Positions 32,039-42,923 of a DNA stretch of 64,000 nucleotides are shown here, piece after piece. Below the pieces are notes generated by a model. The model worked only from the letters and a program-made list of their open reading frames with translations. It searched no databases and was not told where the DNA came from. Position 1 is the stretch's first letter, and every line of letters begins with the position of its first letter. A program made the position numbers and the translations under genes. Source of the DNA: Pictodentalium vernedei (lineage: Eukaryota; Mollusca; Scaphopoda; Dentaliida; Dentaliidae); assembly GCA_031216915.1 (NCBI GenBank), contig CM062291.1, positions 38,134,484 through 38,198,483 on the forward strand. Direction: 5' to 3'.

Positions 32039-32584
32039 GTGTCTTCCCACTAGACCAATTCCCCTTAGACCAACTATATAGTGTTTCTGATTAAGGGTTG
32101 ATTAAGGATAATTATGAAAACAATTACCTATAAAAATCTGCCCAACATCTATAAAATATCGACAGGCCAGAAAATGAGCAGACTATCATCTGAAAAATGA
32201 GGTCCCCAGAGGGTGAATTTGGTGATGCTACCCTGCACAGCAGGGTAGCATCATTAAATTTACCCTCTGTGAACCTCAACCTGAATCAAGTTCTCAAACA
32301 TAATCAGAAAGAGGTACCCAGAGGATAAACTGGCCCACTGTATGGGATAGCATCAGCAAATTCACCCTCTGGGGACCTCATTCTGCAAATGACGGACTGC
32401 TAATTTTCAGGCTTGAATATCAATAACATTAAATACGTTTATAAATATTTATAAATATATCAAATTATTGATAAAGAATTATTTATAAAGTAGAACACAC
32501 CAGTTGGTCTAAGGGGAAATGGTCTTTTGTGAATTGGCCTTGTGGGAGTTGGTCTACAGGGAATTGGACTAGTGGGAATGAACC
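32039..32584. mobile_element. 546-bp TIR element with 9-bp duplication (Merlin-like?)
   Basis: Target duplication GACTGTGAG (32030-32038, 32585-32593). TIRs GGTGTCTTCCCACTAG / CTAGTGGGAATGAACC, with TAGACCAA words repeated subterminally. GG termini with 8-9 bp duplication suggest Merlin, with a Mutator-like origin possible. Internal palindrome 32198-32281 (arms GGTGATGCTACCCTGC) with a third partial arm at 32310-32382. No ORF. Confidence 0.65.
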
Positions 32585-32593
32585 GACTGTGAG

Positions 32594-33224
32594 CCCCCCC
32601 CCCCCCCCCCCCCCCTAGTGATAATTAACAAACGCACGCAAATCGGATTACGGATCCCTCGGTCAGCACTTTTGACTTTCGTACAAGCACAACCGGAAAG
32701 CGATGACGAAAGCAGAATAAAGAAAGTTTCGATGGAATGAGCGATTTCTTGTACAGGCACTAAGCATTAGATCGTCTCAATGTAATCAGGATTGCCAGTG
32801 CCAACGAGTTGGAATAATGGGCAAGAAAAAAATTCCAGTATATTATACAGTATATTAATTGAGTCCTTTTTAAAGAGATAATTCAGCATACTTATACTTT
32901 CATTCTGCATTTACAAATGAAGTAACTTTTCACAGTAAATTAATCTCTGGCAGCCCTCAGCTGGCGGAGGCCCCTGGGCTGCAGCCCATAAAGCCTATGC
33001 CTTAATCCGGTACTGGGCATGCAACTACAACCATCAAATACTTTGGGGACTGCATGTATTCATTTCCAGTAGCTTACTAGCTTGTATTACAAATTAGGAT
33101 GCACCTTTAAACAATAGGTAATTTCTCAATGTGATAGCCTATGACATTAAGTAATTTAACTTTTTGATTTCATGACCCATTTTCCAGTGCTTTATTCCTC
33201 TCGGAAAATATGTTCTAAACATTT
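32594..33224. other. Unassigned sequence
   Basis: Begins with a poly-C run. I see no gene, TIR or known SINE body here. Confidence 0.3.
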
Positions 33225-33290
33225 AATCTCTGATATCTTGTTTGACAGAGCTCATTGAGCCTTGTCAAACAAGATATAATGAATTAATCA
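33225..33290. repeat. Palindrome, TTTGACAGAGCTC core
   Basis: GATATCTTGTTTGACAGAGC and CCTTGTCAAACAAGATATAA, the same core as the pogo-type MITEs. Outer sequence is too diverged to define ends. Confidence 0.65.
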
Positions 33291-33300
33291 AATAAATATT

Positions 33301-33674
33301 GATACAGAGTGGTGGTCGAGTGGATAAATGCGATGGTCTCTTATGCAAGCGATCCCGGGATCGATTCCCGGTCGGGGAAAGGTCACGAGGTGTCCGAACC
33401 ATTTGGTCAGCATCAGTTGTGGGGTTGATGCTGCCACAGCGTACCGTCCTATTTGTTGGGGACGTAAAATGGTTGTCCTCTCTACGGAGAGAGACACACT
33501 CCGCACAGGTTAAAGATCCCTTCGTAGTACCCGAGAAGAGCGAGGCCACGAAGTTACCGCTACAGAGGTCATTCCACACACCTACGCCATTGGGCCAAGG
33601 AGAGGGGTTAATATAAGTTGCATAACTTGTTCGTCAATCCTTGTAAAACAAATAAGATTAAATTAAATTAAATT
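33301..33674 (+). mobile_element. SINE of a second family (Leu/Ser-type tRNA head)
   Basis: Target duplication AAATAAATATT (33290-33300, 33675-33685). The head has a class II-like A box TGGTCGAGTGG and B box GATCGATTCCC. The body is unlike the other SINEs; GGTTAAAGATCCC near 33518 resembles the conserved central words of animal SINE superfamilies. Tail (TAAAT/TTAAA)n. The overlapping reading frames are artefacts. Confidence 0.8.
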
Positions 33675-34390
33675 AAATAAATATTTAGTAGAACAGAAGG
33701 AATTCACCAAATTTGGGTTAACTGAATAATCTCTTTAATGGAATATTTATCACTATCAATATTGGTGTACAAAAACAGGGTTTCTCTGAACTCACTGACA
33801 ATGACTTACGCTGCAAAGCAGCCATGATTGGTCTTGATTTTAAATCCATACATATGTACCGCACGAAATCCATAAATGATTTTAGTTTTACAGTAATCAT
33901 TGTTACACAAAATATTTGTTTTATAACCTCCCCCCCCCCCTCCCCCCCCAAGACTCTTCTCTCAAAGTTAAACGCTGGGATATCCCTGTTAGAACATATT
34001 TCCTAGGGACATTGAAGTTGAACAAAATACGTCAAGCTGGATATTGTTTTTTAGAAGAAACTCACCACTGCTGTAACTTTTTATAAAATTGAGTAATTAA
34101 GAGTGCATCCCACCCACTCCAATCCTGGCTGTTGTGGAGCAACACTGACTGGATTTAATGCGAAGTCCATATAAGAATCCATTAAGAATTTTAAGAACGG
34201 CTTAGCACTTGTATAGTACTTAAGATGCTGTACAAAATAATTGTACATCAAAATTTCACCCCTGGTTCTCTCCAGAAATCAGAAGCAAAACATTTTCCTT
34301 AGAACTTTATTCCATGAGAAACTGAAATTAAACATAAGATATTTAAGTGTATCTGATTATACGTTGGCTTCAAAGGAGATCTATGCAACT

Positions 34391-34640
34391 TTAACCCTTT
34401 ACCCAACGTAACGGCCAAAAACGGCCAGCGCTATTCACAAAAATCGCCAATTAATTTTCATTATTGTTTCATTTTTTGTCTCAAAAACATAGATTATGAC
34501 CCCTCTTTGGAACGAGCTCATGGAGCTCGTTCCAATGAGGGGTTATAACCTATGTTTTTGAGACAAAATATAAAAAAAGATTGTTATTGAAGAATTTTGT
34601 TTGCAAGTGTCGTCTTTTTTCATGTAAGTTAAAGGGTTAA
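34391..34640. mobile_element. piggyBac-like palindromic MITE in the satellite
   Basis: TTAA flanks, CCCTTTACCCAACGTAACG and TGTAAGTTAAAGGG ends, arms TTTTTTGTCTCAAAAACATA around GAACGAGCTCATGGAGCTCG. Confidence 0.8.
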
Positions 34641-35180
34641 ACTTTAAAAGCTAGTAATTGTTAACGATGTTCCTGGTCAAATTCAGTCGTGGCTGCTATG
34701 AAGCAGCTTGACTGGATTTGATGAAAAACTCTTAGACAATAACTTTAGAACTTCTACAATGGTTTTATAGTTACACAGTAATTAAGTTGCAAAATAAAGC
34801 AATGATTTTAAAGTTATACAGTAACCAAGGTCCTATAAAAATATCTTCCGTCGCATTATCCTTTGGGACTTCTGTCCAGTTCAGTTACTAGAACATGTTG
34901 CCTAGACGATTTTTCCCTAAAACATTGAAAATGACTGAGTGTTATTGTGAGGCGTGTTTATCGCTTATCTCGTTACCGTCAGACAGTAATTAAGTTACAA
35001 AATAAAGAAATGATTTTATAGCTACACAGTAACCAAAGTCCTATAAAAAATATCTTCCGTCACATTATCCTCTGGGACTTCTTCCGTCCAATTCAGTTAC
35101 CAGAACATGTTTCCTAAAAGATTTTCCATAACACATTGAAAATGGCTGAGCGTTATTGTTAAGAGTTTTTATCGTAAAAT

Positions 35181-35214
35181 CCGGTCTTGGCTGCTCTGGT
35201 GCAGCCAAGACCGG
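35181..35214. repeat. Satellite-unit hairpin
   Basis: CCGGTCTTGGCTGC and GCAGCCAAGACCGG are exact inverted arms around TCTGGT. Decayed versions recur in most satellite units. Confidence 0.7.
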
Positions 35215-35989
35215 TTTTGATGCTAAATCCATACATAAGTACCTCACGAAATCCATAAATGTTTTTAGTCATACATTAATCAGTGTTGTTACATAAAATA
35301 TTCTTAACAAAATTGCCCTGGGTCTTTTCTCTCAATATTAAACTCTAGGATATCTCTTAGAACATACTTCCCTGGGACATTGAAACTTAACTTTATACAT
35401 CAAGCAGAATATTGTTTTCAGAAGGAACCCAACGCTGCTGTGACGTTTAAATAAATCACTGTACCAAGACAGGTTTTGATGTTAAATCTGCCCACTTCAG
35501 ACACTAGGATATATTTCCTGGAAGACTTTTCCCTCAGTCGTTGAATATGAGAATTATTTTAAGCTTGTCTGTCGTCAAACCCAGTCGTCGCTGCTGTGAA
35601 GCATCCCATACTGGTTTTGATGATAAATACATACACAAATACCTCACAAAATCCATAATTGATTTCAGCTATACATTAATCAAATTGTTACACAAAATAT
35701 TTTCAGATTAAAAATTTCCCCCAGGTCCTTTTTTCCCAAATTAATGCTCAGGTATCTCTTTTAGAACGTATCTCCCCGGGACATTAATATTGAACATTAG
35801 AAATCAAGCAGAATATTGTTTATTTAGAAGGAATTCAACGCTGCTGTAACTTTTATAAACGCTGAGTAAATAAGAATGAATCTCATCAACTCCGATCGTG
35901 GCTGTTTTGAAGCAGCCATGTCTGTATTTAATGCTAAGTCTTTATAAGTATCCATTCATTATACTATAAAGTTATACAAAATATCTTGC

Positions 35990-38035
35990 ACCAAAACTGT
36001 CCTCGGGTTCTACTTCCCATCCAACTCAGACCTCGGGCTCTACTTCCCATCCAACTCAGACCTCGGGCTGTACTTCCCATCCAACTCATACCTCGGGCTC
36101 TACTTCCAATCCAACTCAGACCTCGGGCTCTACTTCCCATCCAACTCATACCTCGGGCTCTACTTCCCATCCAACTCAGACCTCGGGCTCTACTTCCCAT
36201 CCAACTCATACCTCGGGCTCTACTTCCAATCCAACTCAGACCTCGGGCTCTACTTCCCATCCAACTCAGACCTCGGGCTCTACTTCCAATCCAACTCATA
36301 CCTCGGGCTCTACTTCCCATCCAACTCATACCTCGGGCTCTACTTCCCATCCAACTCAGACCTCATGCTCTACTTCCCATCCAACTCAGACCTCGGGCTC
36401 TACTTCCCATCCAACTCAGACCTCGGGCTCTACTTCCCATCCAACTCAGACCTCGGGTTCTACTTCCCATCCAACTCATACCTCAGGCTCTACTTCCCAT
36501 CCAACTCAGACCTCATGCTCTACTTCCCATCCAACTCAGACCTCGGGCTCTACTTCCCATCCAACTCAGACCTCGGGCTCTACTTCCCATCCAACTCAGA
36601 CCTCGGGCTCTACTTCCCATCCAACTCAGACCTCGGGCTCTACTTCCCATCCAACTCAGACCTCGGGCTCTACTTCCCATCCAACTCAGACATCGGGCTC
36701 TACTTCCCATCCAACTCAGACCTCGGGCTCTACTTCCCATCCAACTCAGACCTCATGCTCTACTTCCCATCCAACTCAGACCTCGGGCTCTACTTCCCAT
36801 CCAACTCAGACCTCGGGCTCTACTTCCCATCCAACTCAGACCTCGGGCATCCAACTCAGCCCTCGAGCTCTACTTCCCATCCAACTCAGACTCGGGCTCT
36901 ACTTCCCATCCAACTCAAACTCGGGCTCTACTTCCCATCCAACTAAGACCTCGGGTTCTACTTCCCATCCAACCCAGACCTCGGGCTCTACTTCCCATCC
37001 AACTCAGACCTCGGGTTCTACTTCCCATCCAACTCAGACCTCGGGCTCTACTTCCCATCCAACTCAGACCTCGGGCTCTACTTCCCATCCAACTCAGACT
37101 CGGGCATCCAACTCAGACCTCGAGCTCTACTTCCCATCCAACTCAGACTCGGGCTCTACTTCCCATCCAACTCAAACTCGGGCTCTACTTCCCATCCAAC
37201 TCATACCTCGGGCTCTACTTCCCATCCAACTCAGACTCGGGCTCTACTTCCCATCCAACTCAGACCTCATGCTCTACTTCCCATCCAACTCAGACTCGGG
37301 CTCTACTTCCCATCCAACTTAGACCTCGGGCTCTACTTCCTATCCAACTCAAACTCGGGCTCTACTTCCCATCCAACTCAGACGTCGGGCTCTACTTCCC
37401 ATCCAACTCAGACTTCGGGCTCTGCTTCCCATCCAACTCAGACTGGGGCTCTACTTCCCATCCAACTCAGACGTCGGGCTCTGCTTCCCATCCAACTCAG
37501 ACTGGGGCTCTACTTCCCATCCAACTCAGACTCGGGCATCCAACTCAGACCTCGAGCTCTACTTCCCATCCAACTCAGACTCGGACTCTACTTCCCATCC
37601 AGCTCAGACTCGGGCTCTACTTCCCATCCAACTCAGACCTCATGCTCTACTTCCCATCCAACTCAGACTCGGGCTCTACTTCCCATCCAACTCAGACTCG
37701 GGCTCTACTTCCCATCCAACTCGGACTCGGGCTCTACTTCCCATCCAACTCAGACTCGGGCATCCAACTTAGACCTCGGGCTCTACTTCCTATCCAACTC
37801 AGACTCGGGCTCTTCTTCCCATCCAACTTAGACTCGGGCTCTACTTCCCATCCAACTCAGACTCGGGCTCTACTTCCAATCCAACTCAGACTCGGGCTCT
37901 ACTTCCCATCCAACTCAGACCTCATGCTCTACTTCCCATCCAATTCAGACTCGGGCTCTACTTCCCATCCAACTTAGACCTCGGGCTCTACTTCCCAGCC
38001 AACTCAGACTCGGGCTCGACTTCCCATCCAACTCA
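35990..38035. repeat. 30-bp minisatellite, about 2 kb
   Basis: Unit CCTCGGGCTCTACTTCCCAT + CCAACTCAGA. To about 36880 the period is exactly 30 bp; after that many units have lost one C (29 bp) and short GGGCATCCAACTCAGAC variants recur. Because 30 is a multiple of three, long frames exist on both strands (663 codons forward, repeating LRPRALLPIQ). I do not call them genes: they carry no non-repeat domain and the frame survives the 29-bp shifts only by changing the peptide. The unit resembles the CCTCTGGGACTTCTTCCGTC segment of the flanking satellite. Confidence 0.9.
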
Positions 38036-38171
38036 GGCGCTAGGATTTTTTTTCCTAGAGCATATTTCCCCGTGAAATTGAAATTGGTTGAGTGTTTAAG
38101 CATGATCTTCAAACCCTAAATTTCAACAATAATTTCCTAAGCATTTCAACAATCACATTATAGTACAGTGA

Positions 38172-38553
38172 TTTATTTATTTATTTTTTAAGGTTTAACG
38201 ACACTTTAACAGCCAAGATCATGTCGTGTTGGTGACAGTTTTACGGGTGGAGGAAGCCGGAGTACCCGGAGGGAACCACCGAGCAAAGACGAGTAGCTGT
38301 CAGCTCCCCAACGTCGTAACTCCGCACTGCAGCACATGCAGGGTTAGATTGGCCGGAGACATGCGCACCATCGACGTGCAGTACGCATTAGTAGACGGCA
38401 TCATCGTGCCCCCATGTGCACAATCGAGGTTAAGTGCCTTGCCCAAGGACACAACGCGGGAGTCCGAATCGATCACTCAGACGGTCACCCATTCGAGGAC
38501 CGAGGACTTCGGTGATCTGACGACAATCGGTTACCGCAACGCCACCGCGCCCC
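38172..38553 (-). mobile_element. 5S-headed SINE, reverse
   Basis: Flanks TACAGTGAT / TACAGCGAT (one mismatch). Reverse tail and body, then TTCGGTGATCTGACGACAAT and CGGTTACCGCAACGCCACCG, the reverse of the 5S-derived head. The C-box half of the 5S region is still readable (GGTCACCCATTCGAGG reversed). Confidence 0.82.
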
Positions 38554-38670
38554 CAGTTACAGCGATAAAGATGCAACATTAAGCATTATTTTTGCATCAA
38601 AACTTCCCTCTGGATCTTTCCCTGGAATTAGACACTAGCATTCTCCACTTAGAACCCTACTCCCTGTTGA

Positions 38671-39191
38671 TATGGGGAGGGGGAGGGGGATTTGAGGATT
38701 GCGGTCCGCACTTCGCGGATCCGATCTTCGAATCCTTCGTATGTTAAATGTTAACAAAAGGGGTAGTGACTCAATAAATGTACCCCTCTGCTCGCTCGCA
38801 AAAAGCTCTGGAAATAAAATTTATATGCATCATCATTTGTAAATATTTTATTGATTTGAACCTACTCCACAGTGATAAGTGCTGTTTCCCTGCAGATTGC
38901 ATCTTAAGGATTGACTCCCACTTAGGAACGTGTTGTACCTCCAAGCTAAAAACTAATAACTCGACATGTGAAGTCCCTGCGTGTATGGCCATGACCTTGT
39001 GCATCGATGGCGGGTAGTATAAGCTTAGGTGAGATTCATGAGAGGGCTGAGAATGGATTGCATTTCTAAATATAATGAAAAAACTCGATCTCAGTTGGAA
39101 GACGAGAACGAAACTCCCTTTCACGCCCAGCACTCTGGTAGTGCAACAGATTTTTTCTCCAATCACTCTGTTTTTCTCTTGTTTAACTATG
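38671..39191. other. Unassigned sequence with a 143-codon reverse frame
   Basis: The frame 38771-39202 (reverse) shows no motif, signal or repeat I recognise. Treated as spurious, though I cannot exclude a decayed exon. Confidence 0.25.
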
Positions 39192-39262
39192 AATTTAACC
39201 AATTATATCGTGTTTGACAGAGCTCATTGAGCTCTGTCAAACAAGATATAATTGGTTAAATA
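39192..39262. repeat. Palindrome, TTTGACAGAGCTC core
   Basis: Arms TTTAACCAATTATATC(G/T)TG and TTTGACAGAGCT, 34 bp with one mismatch, axis near 39227. Followed by GACATCAGCGCGCAG, like the GACATCAGTGTGGAGG end of 30013-30213, so it is probably a relative missing its left end. Confidence 0.7.
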
Positions 39263-39967
39263 TCAAACTATATTATGGACAATATTTGCTGCTGAAGACT
39301 GCCATTTTGACATCAGCGCGCAGAGAGTTAATCAGACACATGATTGTAAATATTACGTGACCTCTGATTTTCACCAAAATATATCTCACAGGAATAAGAT
39401 TATGTCGGATTTTAACCTGAATTGCAGAAAGCTCAAAGCCCATTGGGATGAGCTTAACACTTTACTTTGTGATCTCCAAAATAAAGATAACAGAGAACGC
39501 ATGCAGTGAGCTCTATGGGTAACAGACATGCGGAGGTAGAGAAACACGTAATTTCCAATGAAACAGTATATCAGACAAACTGAAAATGGTGTTTTCCGGT
39601 TTGCCCATCGGGGGCGGCCATTTTTTCGTTCGATATTGAATTCTGGGATAGTTGAAAATAAAAATAGCAACAAAAACAAGAGATTGCACTTTGTGTTCGC
39701 CGCGTCAATCTTTCTGACCAAATGATGTCGTTTTTATTTCTTTTAACTTGATCACTGGCTTCCAAGAATTCAGTATTAAATTGATTTTTGTTACGTGAAA
39801 ATTTCAAAAATCCTTCTTTTGAGCACGAATCTTTTCTCTTTTGGTTTACTGCCAGTTATACAGTATCCGAAGTTTACAAAACTATCGGCGATAGCAAAGA
39901 ATCATTTTCTTTCAAATTTACAGTACAATAGAGTCCTTTGCGACTGCGTTCTCTTCTAGGCCTAGCC
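39263..39967. other. Unassigned; possible CpG-containing patch
   Basis: An 85-codon forward frame (39252-39509) and two overlapping reverse frames (39386-39807) are present without recognisable domains. CG-containing words cluster near 39600-39640. No gene is claimed. Confidence 0.25.
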
Positions 39968-39970
39968 TAA

Positions 39971-40314
39971 GTAGTAGGAGAGTGATGGATCGTGCCCTAT
40001 TGGCCGGACCTACCCCCGAACCTAGGAAGTAACGTCATAGTCATACGGGGTAACCACGTGCTACCACAGAAAACAAGATGGCGGCCTCCAGAAAACAAAA
40101 TGGACAACGGAAACAAGTATCACCCTAACAACACACGCTGCGCATGCGCACTAACACCACGCATCCCTATGGAGATGACGTCACAAGATGGCGGCTCACG
40201 CGGGTTACCATGACAACACAACATGGCGCCACTGGGTCACGTGACTATGGCGTCACTTCCTAGGTCTGGGAGTAGGTCCGGCTAATAGGGCCCGTTTCAT
40301 CGATCTCCTACTAC
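39971..40314. mobile_element. 344-bp MITE, TAA flanks (Harbinger-like?)
   Basis: TAA at 39968-39970 and 40315-40317. Long imperfect TIRs: GTAGTAGGAGA...GCCCTATTGGCCGGACCTAC on the left and the inverse GTAGGTCCGGCTAATAGGGC on the right. Interior is GC-richer than surroundings and full of promoter-type motifs. TWA duplication suggests PIF/Harbinger; TIR start is not diagnostic. Confidence 0.7.
40055..40245. promoter_or_regulatory. Cluster of promoter-type motifs inside the MITE
   Basis: CACGTG at 40055-40060, CAAGATGGCGGC at 40074-40085 and again at 40184-40195 (YY1-type), TGCGCATGCGCA at 40139-40150 (NRF1 consensus), TGACGTCA at 40176-40183 (CRE/ATF), GTCACGTGAC at 40236-40245 (USF/MITF-type E-box). 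Motif identities are established for animal factors; function here is inference. It lies directly upstream of the LINE relic. Confidence 0.55.
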
Positions 40315-40317
40315 TAA

Positions 40318-40985
40318 CCTAATTCATTTTAATTTCAACATTATTGGACTAACGGAAGACCTCAAACTACCGGAAAATATATCTTATTCCTTACCTGGCT
40401 ATCAAAATATATTAACAAAGTAAGAAATGACGATGGGGGGGGGGGGGGGGGGGTGTTGGACTCTACATTCGAGATGATATTGATTACTCACTGCGAAATG
40501 ATCTATATCTGCATTTATTCCTCATATCTGTGAATCTCTGTTTGTTGAAATTCGGTCAAACACACCCAACCAACCATTATTGAGGTAATCTACAGACCTA
40601 ACACTCAACCCTGAGCCGATTTGGATCTATTTGTGACAAAAATGAATTCGATACCTGATGCTGTAAATTCTGAACATAAGAAATGCTTGCTTATTGGTGA
40701 TTTTAATATTGACCCTTTCAAAATCTCTTGCCACAAACAAAGCGATGACTTTATAGATTTAATGTTTAGCCAAGGTTATTACCAACCATAACCAAGCCGA
40801 CAAGAGTAACCGACCATTCTGCCAAATTGACTGATCATATATTTTCTAACAATGTCTCTATAAACTAACTATAAGACCGGTATAATTATTTCGGACTTGG
40901 CCGATCATTTTGCCACTTTTTATGTTGAAACTGGTTCTGAGTCTAAAGTGGATCCCAAACTTGAATTTTGAAGGCACTTCAACAA
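40318..40985 (+). pseudogene. LINE endonuclease domain remnant
   Basis: Degenerate frames spell FNIIGLTED, VGLYIRDDIDYSLRNDL, LIGDFNID and ITKPTRVTDHSAKLTDHIFS. This is the order of an AP-type endonuclease domain in CR1/L2/jockey-group LINEs (GDFN and the T..S..LDHI region). Multiple stops, frameshifts and a poly-G insertion (about 40437-40453). Confidence 0.8.
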
Positions 40986-40989
40986 CGAG

Positions 40990-41665
40990 AAAACATAGAG
41001 GATATCTACACTGTTTTAGTGAATATCGGGAATTATCTCATGAGTGTGGACCTGAACGTTTTAGTTTTCACGAGCGCTTACGCGAGTAAAAAAAATACTT
41101 TCAGGTTCACACGAACACTAAAACAGCGTAGATTTTCTTTTTATTATGTGCTACGTGGCATTTTACTGTGCGCAATATTCAGCCCAATTCGACGGCAAAC
41201 AGTTACCAGTTCCAACACAATAACAAAAAACTGCCGATTGCTCCTTCAAGGCGACGTTCAAGGCGACGTCATGCGCCGAAGCGTAACGTCGTTGAGGAAG
41301 CTACTGAAAGACTTCATCGTATGGACCTGAAAATATTATTTTTCACTCACGCAAGCGCTCGTGAAATATAAAACTTTCAGGTCCACACTCATGAGATAAT
41401 TCAGATACTGATTAAAACAGAGTAGATTTTCTTTTTTTATTATATGCTACGAGACATTTTATTGTGCAATATTCAGCCCAATTCGACCCCAAATGCGTAC
41501 GTTTTAAAACAATAACAAAGATCAGCTGATCGTTCCTTCAAGGCGGCGTGATACGGCGTAGAGTGACGTCATTTAGGAAGCTACTGAGGGATATTCCTCG
41601 ATATCCATCGAGTCAATGGATATCGAGAAATATCTTTTAGATAATCTGCGATAATACACAGGCTA
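40990..41665. mobile_element. Inverted-repeat insertion in the LINE
   Basis: About 100 bp at 40998-41110 (GAATTATCTCATGAGTGTGG, ACGAGCGCTTACGCGAG) recurs inverted at 41326-41428. GACATTTTA...ATTCAGCCCAATTCGAC blocks are tandem (41150 and 41455). The end 41560-41660 (TTTAGGAAGCTACTGAGGG, GGATATCGAGAAATATC) matches 60560-60665. Interrupts the LINE between its endonuclease and RT parts. Confidence 0.6.
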
Positions 41666-41679
41666 GCATATAATAAATG

Positions 41680-42671
41680 TCATTATTCAAGGATAGACTT
41701 TCAGTACTAGATTTACAAAATATACTGAAATTTAACCATTCCAACCATCCCACTGAAGGCTACAATCAATTTATTGATCTTTACCCAGCTTTACCTGGAA
41801 AAAATTAATGAAGCTTTCCCATTAAAATTAGTTAAAGTTAAAAAAAATACCTGATGCGTCAAGCTTAGATGACAAGGGGCCTATTGAATTCATCCTAACA
41901 TAAGATGAAACTATACCATAAACAGCTAAAACAACCTACTGCAGAAAACAAAAAATATATAAAACTTATAGCTAGTATTTTAACAAGGTCAAAAGAAAAT
42001 GTAAGGCAAAATATTTTTCAGGTGTACTATTCGAGAATAAGCATAATATGAAGAAAACCTGATAAATCCTACACGAGGTAGTACACAAGGCACAGACATC
42101 ATCTAGACTACCTTCAAAATTCCCCGTGAACAATACGGAAATCTCCGATCCAATCAATATTACCCAAGAATTCAATGACTTTTTTCTGAGATTGGTAAGA
42201 GTACAAGTCGCAGTATTCTCTAAAACAGAAAGGATTTTTCAAGTTTTCTGAAAGGGAATTTTCTAAATAGTGTCTTCGTCGCTCCAGCGACTCCAGAAGA
42301 ACTTATCAATATCGCCAATAATATCAAATCCAAATTCACAAAAGACTGTGATGATCTATCTTCTCACATAGTTAAGACGACAATCAGATTAACAGAAGTT
42401 CCCTTAAAACATATAATAAACTTATCCTTTTCAATAGGAATTGTTCCGAACAGAATGAAAATAGGAAAAGTTGTTCCTGTATATATATCTGGTGATATGC
42501 AAACTCTTAATAACTATAAACCAATCAGTATTCTCCAAATTTTCTCCAAAATATTAGTGAAAACCTTGCAATCAAGACATGTTGATTTTCTGGATAAAAA
42601 TACGGTCTTATATCAACATCAGTATGGTGACAGACGAGGCCACAACACCATTCAACCAATAATGCATCTAC
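41680..42671 (+). pseudogene. LINE reverse transcriptase, N-terminal part
   Basis: After linker frames, 42455-42671 reads MKIGKVVPVYISGDMQTLNN, YKPISILQIFSKILVKTLQS and YQHQYGDRRGHNT, the fingers region (P.~K.G~...NYRPISiL...SKilE) of non-LTR RTs. Interrupted in codon context by a TTAA-flanked MITE at 42672. Confidence 0.85.
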
Positions 42672-42923
42672 TTAACCCTATATTTAACACAGTATTTTAA
42701 AAAAATAAATTAAATTTCACCTTTTTCGAAAAACAAATTCACAATTTTTCAATAAAACCATACAAATATGAATATCAATAGAACCAGCTCGATGAGCTGG
42801 TTCTAATGATATCCATATTTGTATGGTTTTATTCAGACACTTCCGAGGTATTTCAGGTTCTGGTAGTCTTATTCTGGTTAATGTTCTGGCCGTTTTTGGC
42901 CGCTGTGTTAGGTAAAGGGTTAA
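42672..42923. mobile_element. piggyBac-like MITE inserted in the LINE RT frame
   Basis: TTAA at both ends (42672-42675, 42920-42923). Removing the element and one TTAA restores a continuous RT reading frame, which supports TTAA duplication and a piggyBac-type origin. The palindrome at about 42757-42831 has arms ACCATACAAATATGA and GAACCAGCTC around GAGCTGG. The left terminus is decayed (CCCTATATTTAACACAG). Confidence 0.88.

Larger units (their letters stand above)
33715..38670. repeat. Diverged satellite, units of roughly 300-450 bp
   Basis: Units recur near 33834, 34130, 34690, 35215, 35618 and 35925. Shared landmarks: a GGCTGCT..AGCAGCC hairpin, AAATCCATA, CTCACGAAATCCATAAATG, ATTGTTACACAAAATATTT, CTAGGGACATTGAA, AAGCAGAATATTGTTT and GCTGCTGTAACTTTT. 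Interrupted by a piggyBac-like MITE (34391-34640), a 30-bp minisatellite (35990-38035) and a SINE (38172-38553). Confidence 0.65.

Noticed and set aside
35964-36740. Reverse-strand GSRARGLSWM repeat frames
   Set aside because: Same minisatellite read on the other strand.
35986-37977. 663-codon open frame of a decapeptide repeat
   Set aside because: It is the translation of a 30-bp minisatellite. Other frames and the reverse strand are also open, and it has no unique domain, signal peptide or flanking exon.
38226-38582. 118-codon frame
   Set aside because: It is a SINE read in the non-transcribed direction. Similar frames with EEAGVPG.NHRA recur in every reverse-oriented SINE copy.
38771-39202. 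143-codon reverse frame as a host gene
   Set aside because: Same reasons; it could be a chance frame or decayed exon.
39252-39509. 85-codon forward frame as a host gene
   Set aside because: It starts inside a palindrome and has no recognisable motif.
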